Shown piece by piece: positions 59,887 through 64,000 of a stretch of DNA of 64,000 nucleotides. Each line of letters starts with the position of its first letter. Within the stretch, counting starts at the first letter, position 1. The position numbers and the translations under genes were made by a program. The stretch comes from Pseudomonadota bacterium (GTDB taxonomy: Bacteria; Pseudomonadota; Gammaproteobacteria; Steroidobacterales; Steroidobacteraceae): positions 97,152-161,151 of the forward strand of contig JAJYAM010000001.1 of the NCBI GenBank assembly GCA_021779535.1, written 5' to 3'. The notes under the pieces were generated by a model, which ran no database searches, was not told the origin of the DNA, and saw only the letters and a list, made by a program, of their open reading frames with translations.

Positions 59887-61068
59887 TCAGCGGCGCCCGG
59901 CGAGCCAGGCTTGCGGATCGAGCGGCGTGCGGCCGTGGCGGATCTCGAAATACAGCTCCGGCGGGCTCGGCCCGGGCGCGCTGCTCATCGCGGCGATCAC
60001 GTCGCCCGGCGCGACCCAATCGCCGACCGATTTGTAGAGCACTTCCGCGTGCGCGTACAGGCTGAGATACCCATCGCCGTGCGAGAGGATCAGCAGCAGC
60101 CCGAGTCCCTGGAGCCAGTCCGCGTACACGACCCGTCCGAAGTACGGCGCGCGCACCCGCGCACCGGGTGCGGTCCGGATCAACAAGCCGTGCCAACGCA
60201 GCCTCCCTTGCGCGGCATCCATGCGAACGTCGCCGAAACGATCGACCACGCGGCCGGCGACCGGCCATGGCAGACGACCGCGCATCGCGACGAAATTCTT
60301 CGCCGGTCGCGTCGGGAACGATGGGATCACGCGCGCGAGCTGGTCGATCAGCGATTCGACCGAGTGTTGCTGCCGGCGCAGGTCCGCCAGGCGCTGCTCC
60401 GCGCTCTGCACGCGGGCAGCCGCGGCCTGCAGCGCGGCGGCGCGCTGCGCGCGCGCCGCGCCGAGCGCCGCGAGCGCCTTCACCGCGTCGTCCTGCAGAT
60501 CGTGCAAGTGCATCGCCTGCTGACCGGTCGCGCGGGCGACCGCGGCGAGCGACTGCATCCGGCCGCGGATCGCGGCGATCTGAGCGGCCCGCGCGCGGCC
60601 GAAATACCCGTAGTAGGCGAGCATCCGGCCGACCTCGCCGACCGCGCTCTGATTGAGCAACAGCTCGATCTGCTCGCGGCGCCCGATCATGTACGCGGCG
60701 ACGATCTGACCGGCGAGCGCCCGGCGCTCCTGCTTCAACGCGGCGAGATCGCGGGCCTGCTCGGCGCGCAGCGCGTCGAGCCGCTTGCGGGCCGCGGCCG
60801 CCGCGGTGCGCAGCGACTCCAGCGTGCGCCGCTTCGCCGCGATTGCGAGGTCCGCTCGGCGCAGCGCGGCGCCGAGCGCGTCGCGCCGCTGCAGATCCGC
60901 GTCGCGCCGCTTGGCGATCGCGGCGATCTGCGCACGCACCCGCGCGAGTTCCGCGTGCGCCCGGTGCGCGGCGGGCGAGTCGGCGGCGGGCGCGCCGAGC
61001 GCCGCCGCCGACAGCAGTGCGGCCGCCGCGGCGGCGGTCTTCCAGGATGGGATGCGTCGCAGGTTCAT
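59887..61068 (-). CDS. envC: EnvC-type murein hydrolase activator (degenerate M23 domain)
   Basis: EnvC activates cell-division amidases from the periplasm. The 393-aa product has a signal peptide (about 1-28), a long Ala/Arg-rich coiled-coil (about 35-245) and a C-terminal LytM/M23 domain. In the catalytic HxxxD position the sequence is RLRWHGLLIRT, lacking the metal-binding His and Asp of active M23 enzymes, as in E. coli EnvC (WKGMVI). It lies upstream of ctpA on the same strand and is divergent from the rhodanese gene. Confidence 0.9.
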   Translation of the reverse strand: MNLRRIPSWKTAAAAAALLSAAALGAPAADSPAAHRAHAELARVRAQIAAIAKRRDADLQRRDALGAALRRADLAIAAKRRTLESLRTAAAAARKRLDALRAEQARDLAALKQERRALAGQIVAAYMIGRREQIELLLNQSAVGEVGRMLAYYGYFGRARAAQIAAIRGRMQSLAAVARATGQQAMHLHDLQDDAVKALAALGAARAQRAAALQAAAARVQSAEQRLADLRRQQHSVESLIDQLARVIPSFPTRPAKNFVAMRGRLPWPVAGRVVDRFGDVRMDAAQGRLRWHGLLIRTAPGARVRAPYFGRVVYADWLQGLGLLLILSHGDGYLSLYAHAEVLYKSVGDWVAPGDVIAAMSSAPGPSPPELYFEIRHGRTPLDPQAWLAGRR

Positions 61069-61146
61069 CTCGCGCCGTCAAGCATACAAGGCTTCCCGGC
61101 GCTGCTATACTTGCGCGCCCGAAATTTCGACAGGTCCCGTCCGTTG

Positions 61147-61593
61147 ATGTCGCGTCTGCTCGCTTATGTCGTTCATCACCCGTGGTTGACCGCGGGGACC
61201 GCGCTGGTCGCAGTCGTGGTGCTCGCGTATGAGTTGCGGTTGCGGACCGCCGGCTCGATCGCCGTGGGCTCCGCCGAGGTCGTGCGGCTGATGAACCAGG
61301 GCGCGCTGCTGATCGATCTGCGCGCGCCGGAGTCGTACGAGGCCGGCCACATCGGCGAGTCGCGGCACGTGCCCACGGAACAGCTCGACGCCGAGCTCGA
61401 GGCCTTGAAGAAGTGGCGGGAAAAGCCCGTGATCGTGTACTGCGACAGCGGCGTGCGCAGCGTCGCGGCGGCCCGCAAGCTGCAGAAGGCGGGGTTCGCG
61501 CAGGCGGTGAGCCTCGACGGCGGCGTGCTCGCGTGGACCCGCGACAACCTGCCGCTCGTGAAGGGTGCCGCCGCAAAGCGGGCTGGCGCGTGA
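61147..61593 (+). CDS. Membrane-anchored rhodanese-like sulfurtransferase
   Basis: The 148-aa product has an N-terminal membrane helix (LTAGTALVAVVVLAYEL) and a single rhodanese domain with LLIDLRAPESYEAGHI and the active-site Cys99 in VYCDSGVRS. The start is the ATG at 61147; TATACT near 61106 is a likely -10. It precedes grxC with a GTGA overlap. The order rhodanese-grxC-secB-gpsA is common in Gammaproteobacteria (yibN in E. coli). Confidence 0.92.
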   Translation: MSRLLAYVVHHPWLTAGTALVAVVVLAYELRLRTAGSIAVGSAEVVRLMNQGALLIDLRAPESYEAGHIGESRHVPTEQLDAELEALKKWREKPVIVYCDSGVRSVAAARKLQKAGFAQAVSLDGGVLAWTRDNLPLVKGAAAKRAGA

Positions 61594-61856
61594 GCGCGCC
61601 GCCGATCACCGTCTATTCGGCGGGCTGGTGCCCTTATTGCCAGCGCGCCAAGGCATTGCTTCGGGACAAGGGTCTCGCATTCACCGAGATCGACGTCGAC
61701 GAGGATTCCGCGCGGCGCGCCGAAATGGTCGCCCGCAGCGGGCGGGGCACCGTGCCGCAGATCTTCGTCGGCGATCGACACGTCGGCGGCTGCGACGATC
61801 TGATTGCCAGCGACCGGAGCGGGGAACTCGACCGATTGGTGCAGGGGGATCGATGA
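61590..61856 (+). CDS. grxC: Glutaredoxin 3
   Basis: A small glutathione-dependent thiol oxidoreductase. I use GTG at 61590, overlapping the rhodanese TGA; the longer track frame is antisense-like noise. The 88-aa product has the dithiol active site C14-PY-C17, the cis-Pro loop GTVPQIFVGDRHVGG and the C-terminal glutathione-site CDDL. It overlaps the secB start by 4 bp. Confidence 0.95.
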   Translation: MSAPPITVYSAGWCPYCQRAKALLRDKGLAFTEIDVDEDSARRAEMVARSGRGTVPQIFVGDRHVGGCDDLIASDRSGELDRLVQGDR

Positions 61857-62335
61857 ACGAAGAGATCGCGAATGAGCCGCTGCCGGCGCAAAACGGCGTG
61901 CAGGTCACGCTGCAGACCGTCTATTTGAAGGACAGCTCCTACGAGTCGCCCAACGGGCCGCGGCTGCCGCCGAACCAGGCCTGGGAGCCGAAATTCCAGC
62001 TGAACATGAACACCTCGGCGGAAGAGATCGCCGCGGACGTGCGCGAGGTATCGCTCACGATCACGCTGGAAGCGAAGCAGGGCGAGGCCACGATGTACCT
62101 CGTCGAGGTCAAGCAGGCGGGCGTGTTCGCGATCGTCGGCGCCTCGGCCGATGACTTGAAGCGCTTGATCGGCAGCTTCTGCCCGAGCGTGCTGTTTCCG
62201 TACGCTCGCGAGGTCGTCTCGGATCTGATCACGAAGGGTGGTTTTCCGAACTTCCTGCTGCCGCTCGTGAATTTCGACGCGCTCTACCAGCAAGCGGCGG
62301 AGAGCGGGCAGACGCAGACGGGCACGGTCAACTAG
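61853..62335 (+). CDS. secB: Protein-export chaperone SecB
   Basis: A tetrameric chaperone that keeps preproteins unfolded and hands them to SecA. The 160-aa product contains the conserved QTVYLKDSSYESPNGP strand, FQLNMNTSAEEI and the C-terminal FCPSVLFPYAREVVSDLITKGGFPNFLLPLVNFDALY block (quoted in part) that binds SecA and client. It is between grxC and gpsA, as in E. coli. Confidence 0.98.
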   Translation: MNEEIANEPLPAQNGVQVTLQTVYLKDSSYESPNGPRLPPNQAWEPKFQLNMNTSAEEIAADVREVSLTITLEAKQGEATMYLVEVKQAGVFAIVGASADDLKRLIGSFCPSVLFPYAREVVSDLITKGGFPNFLLPLVNFDALYQQAAESGQTQTGTVN

Positions 62336-62367
62336 CCCCCGCGAATCGACCGGTTCCCGAACCGCCC

Positions 62368-63378
62368 ATGCCCGGCCCGGATCCCAGCGCGATCGTGGTC
62401 GTCGGCGCCGGCTCGTGGGGCACCGCGCTCGCGGTCCATCTCGCACGCTCGGGCCACCCGACCGTGCTCTGGGGCCGCGACCACGCCGCGCTCGCCGAGA
62501 TGCGCGCCGAACGGTGCAACCGGCGGTATCTGCCGCGCGCGGCATTCCCCGCGGCGTTACGGGTCGAGCCCGATCTCGGTGCAGCGCTCGCGGCCGCTCG
62601 CGACGTCCTGGTCGCCGTTCCATCGCACGCGTTTCGGGAGACCTTGAACGCGATCCGGCCGGAGCTCGGCGGGGAGGCCCGCGTCGCCTGGGCGACGAAG
62701 GGCTTCGAGATCGCGACCGGGCTCCTGCCGCACCAGATCGCGGCCGAGTTGCTCGGCGACCGGCCGACCGCGGTGCTCTCGGGACCGACGTTCGCGAGCG
62801 AGGTGGCCGCGGACCTGCCGACCGCGCTGGTGGTCGCCTCGCAGGACGCGCGCTTCGGCGAAGCGCTCGCACGGCGGCTGTCCGGCCCGAACTTCCGCGC
62901 GTACCGACAAACCGACGTCGTCGGTGTCGAGGTCGGCGGCGCGGTGAAGAACGTGATCGCGATCGGCTCGGGGCTGTCCGACGGGCTCGGCTTCGGCGCG
63001 AACACCCGGGTCGCGCTGATCACCCGCGGGCTCGCCGAGATGATGCGTCTCGGGGTGCGCTTCGGCGCGGCGCGCGAGACCTTCATGGGGCTCGCCGGCC
63101 TCGGCGACCTGGTGCTCACCTGCACGGACGATCAGTCCCGCAACCGCCGTCTCGGAATCGCGCTCGCGCAGGGCCAATCGTTCGACGCGGCGGCGAGCGC
63201 GATCGGCCAGGTCGTCGAGGGCGTGCCCGCCGCGCGCGCGGTGCGGCTGGTCGCGGAACGGGTCGGCGTCGAGATGCCGATTTGCGAGCAGGTCTACCGC
63301 ATCGTCCACGAGGGACACGACGCGCGCGAATCGGTCGGGCTGTTGATGCGCCGGGCGCTGCGCGCCGAAAGCGACTGA
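62368..63378 (+). CDS. gpsA: Glycerol-3-phosphate dehydrogenase [NAD(P)+]
   Basis: Reduces dihydroxyacetone phosphate to sn-glycerol-3-phosphate, the phospholipid backbone. The 336-aa product has the Rossmann motif VVVGAGSWGTALAVHLA (residues about 10-26), VLSGPTFASEVA, the catalytic Lys in GGAVKNVIAIGSGLSDGLGFG (quoted in part), NTRVALITRGLAEM and GLAGLGDLVLTCT. It ends convergent to trmL with 23 bp between the stops. Confidence 0.97.
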   Translation: MPGPDPSAIVVVGAGSWGTALAVHLARSGHPTVLWGRDHAALAEMRAERCNRRYLPRAAFPAALRVEPDLGAALAAARDVLVAVPSHAFRETLNAIRPELGGEARVAWATKGFEIATGLLPHQIAAELLGDRPTAVLSGPTFASEVAADLPTALVVASQDARFGEALARRLSGPNFRAYRQTDVVGVEVGGAVKNVIAIGSGLSDGLGFGANTRVALITRGLAEMMRLGVRFGAARETFMGLAGLGDLVLTCTDDQSRNRRLGIALAQGQSFDAAASAIGQVVEGVPAARAVRLVAERVGVEMPICEQVYRIVHEGHDARESVGLLMRRALRAESD

Positions 63379-63395
63379 GGGGCGCACACCGGGTC

Positions 63396-63410
63396 GGCGC
63401 CTCAGGCGCC
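63396..63410. terminator. Short GGCGCC hairpin between gpsA and trmL
   Basis: GGCGCC-TCA-GGCGCC forms a 6-bp stem with a 3-nt loop, and the loop is the trmL stop codon. There is no U-run. It could end transcription weakly for both convergent genes; this is a tentative call. Confidence 0.3.
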
Positions 63411-63863
63411 CGCGAAGCCGTGCTGGCGCCAGGCCTCGAACAGCACGACCGACACCGCATTCGCGAGATTCAAGCTGCGGCTCGGAGTCCGCATCGGGAT
63501 CGACACCTGGCGTTCGGCACCGCACCGCGCGAGCACCGCCGCCGGCAGGCCTCTCGTCTCGGGACCGAACAGGAACGCGTCGTCCGCGCGATAGTCGATC
63601 TCGCCGTAGCAGCGGCGCGCGCCGGTCTCGACCGCGAACACGCGCGAATCGGCGAGCGCCGCGAGGCAGGCGTCGAGGTCCGGATGCACGATGACCGGCG
63701 CGAGGTCGTGGTAGTCGAGGCCGCTGCGGCGCAGGCTCCGGTCGTCGAGACGAAATCCCAGCGGCTTGACCAGGTGGAGCGACGCGCCGGCGTTCGCGCA
63801 CAGGCGGATCACGTTGCCGGTGTTCGGCGGGATCTCGGGTTCGAACAGGATCACGTGGAACAT
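63402..63863 (-). CDS. trmL: tRNA (cytidine/uridine-34 2'-O)-methyltransferase TrmL
   Basis: A SPOUT-fold methyltransferase that modifies the wobble base of tRNA-Leu isoacceptors. The 153-aa product has the typical start MFHVILFEPEIPPNTGNVIRL, HLVKPLGFRLDD, the knot motifs FLFGPETRGLP and the C-terminal IPMRTPSRSLNLANAVSVVLFE (quoted in part). The length equals the family's single-domain form (about 155 aa). Confidence 0.96.
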   Translation of the reverse strand: MFHVILFEPEIPPNTGNVIRLCANAGASLHLVKPLGFRLDDRSLRRSGLDYHDLAPVIVHPDLDACLAALADSRVFAVETGARRCYGEIDYRADDAFLFGPETRGLPAAVLARCGAERQVSIPMRTPSRSLNLANAVSVVLFEAWRQHGFAGA

Positions 63864-63893
63864 CGTGGCCGTCGCGCCGCCGCTGCCGGCGCC

Positions 63894-64000
63894 TCAGCCG
63901 CCCGGCACGATCCGGCGCATCGGCACCGCGAAGCGAATGCCGCGCTGCTGGAACGACTCGACGATCGCGAGGTTCACGCGGTGCTGCAGGTCGAGCAGCG
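63894..64000 (-). CDS. MscS-like mechanosensitive channel, C-terminal end only (cut by window edge)
   Basis: Not in the ORF track. Only the last 34 codons are inside the window: LLDLQHRVNLAIVESFQQRG then IRFAVPMRRIVPGG and a TGA at 63894. The pattern of an amphipathic helix (INxxIxxxFxxxGI) leading into a short beta strand (FAVPxR) is the usual C-terminal end of small-conductance mechanosensitive channels. The rest lies beyond 64000, so the call is tentative. Confidence 0.6.
   Translation of the reverse strand, partial: LLDLQHRVNLAIVESFQQRGIRFAVPMRRIVPGG

Noticed and set aside
55613-60037. 1474-aa plus-strand ORF
   Set aside because: It runs antisense through PBP7, the GGDEF protein and CtpA and in the wrong frame of the receptor. 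Its Arg/His/Asp-rich composition is the normal shadow of GC-rich genes.
1-64000. tRNA, rRNA, CRISPR array, insertion sequence or transposase genes
   Set aside because: No T-loop or anticodon-arm pattern, no regular direct repeats with spacers, and no transposase-like protein were seen anywhere in the window.

Overview
The window is GC-rich chromosomal DNA from a Gram-negative bacterium, almost wall to wall with genes. It carries a type IV pilus secretin operon (pilMNOPQ), a Tat translocase, SecB, two TonB-dependent receptors and a type II citrate synthase. The gene orders pilMNOPQ<>ponA, yicC-gmk-rpoZ-spoT-ridA-recG, ubiC-ubiA, bioB-bioC-bioD and rhodanese-grxC-secB-gpsA-trmL are typical of Gammaproteobacteria. 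I infer an aerobic gammaproteobacterium near the Xanthomonadales/Nevskiales; the exact family cannot be settled from this sequence. No tRNA, rRNA, CRISPR array, insertion sequence or prophage was seen.

Layout. 1-4255 (minus): pilM-N-O-P-Q, with pilQ cut by the window start. The 424-bp gap to the divergent ponA holds, on the pilM strand, a clear GEMM-I (cyclic-di-GMP-I) riboswitch that heads a long pilM leader. 4680-7844 (plus): ponA and an unclassified nucleotidyltransferase-like gene. 7841-12793 (minus): a trypsin-like PDZ protease, a PQQ-type beta-propeller protein, gltA and rpmE. 12794-13203: an unusually AT-rich non-coding stretch with DnaA-box-like sequences. 13204-16427 (minus): PP2C phosphatase-rph-rdgB-hemW, joined by overlaps. 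16491-23065 (plus): yicC-gmk-rpoZ-spoT-ridA-recG. 23079-27368 (plus): ubiC-ubiA, then bioBCD behind a BirA-like operator. 27434-35179 (plus, with one small minus gene): a cytochrome c oxidase operon (DUF2244, coxB, coxA, a 41-aa membrane peptide, coxC, SURF1, a Sco-like protein, ctaA, ctaB). No ctaG/cox11 is present in it.

35115-37815 (minus): a two-gene molybdenum hydroxylase (iorAB type). 37916-44067 (plus): AI-2E-type permease, uvrD, trkA-trkH. 44042-48906 (minus): an operon of TonB-dependent receptor, acyl-CoA synthetase and alpha/beta hydrolase. It is divergent from a TetR regulator, and two near-perfect palindromes spaced 21 bp apart lie between them. 49914-52780 (plus): dtd, tatABC, EamA transporter. 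52802-54198: small membrane and SRPBCC genes and a MAPEG-like gene. 54241-56501: a TPP riboswitch directly controlling a second TonB-dependent receptor, which is a candidate outer-membrane thiamine (precursor) transporter. 56498-61068 (minus): PBP7-type endopeptidase, a GGDEF protein with a GADEF active-site motif, ctpA-type protease and EnvC. 61147-63378 (plus): rhodanese, grxC, secB, gpsA. 63402-64000 (minus): trmL and the last 34 codons of an MscS-like channel.

How it fits together. Most genes are core: envelope growth (PBP1A, PBP7, EnvC, CtpA), aerobic respiration (heme A synthesis, oxidase subunits and assembly factors), the stringent response (SpoT, RpoZ, Gmk) and protein export (Tat, SecB). 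The most informative parts are regulatory RNAs and operators. c-di-GMP appears to act directly on pilus secretin expression, TPP on an outer-membrane receptor, biotin-BirA on bioBCD, and an unknown ligand through TetR on a receptor/CoA-ligase/hydrolase set. No wholly new multi-gene system is evident. The least described items are the TetR-TonB-ligase-hydrolase locus, the AT-rich DnaA-box stretch and the orphan gene after ponA.
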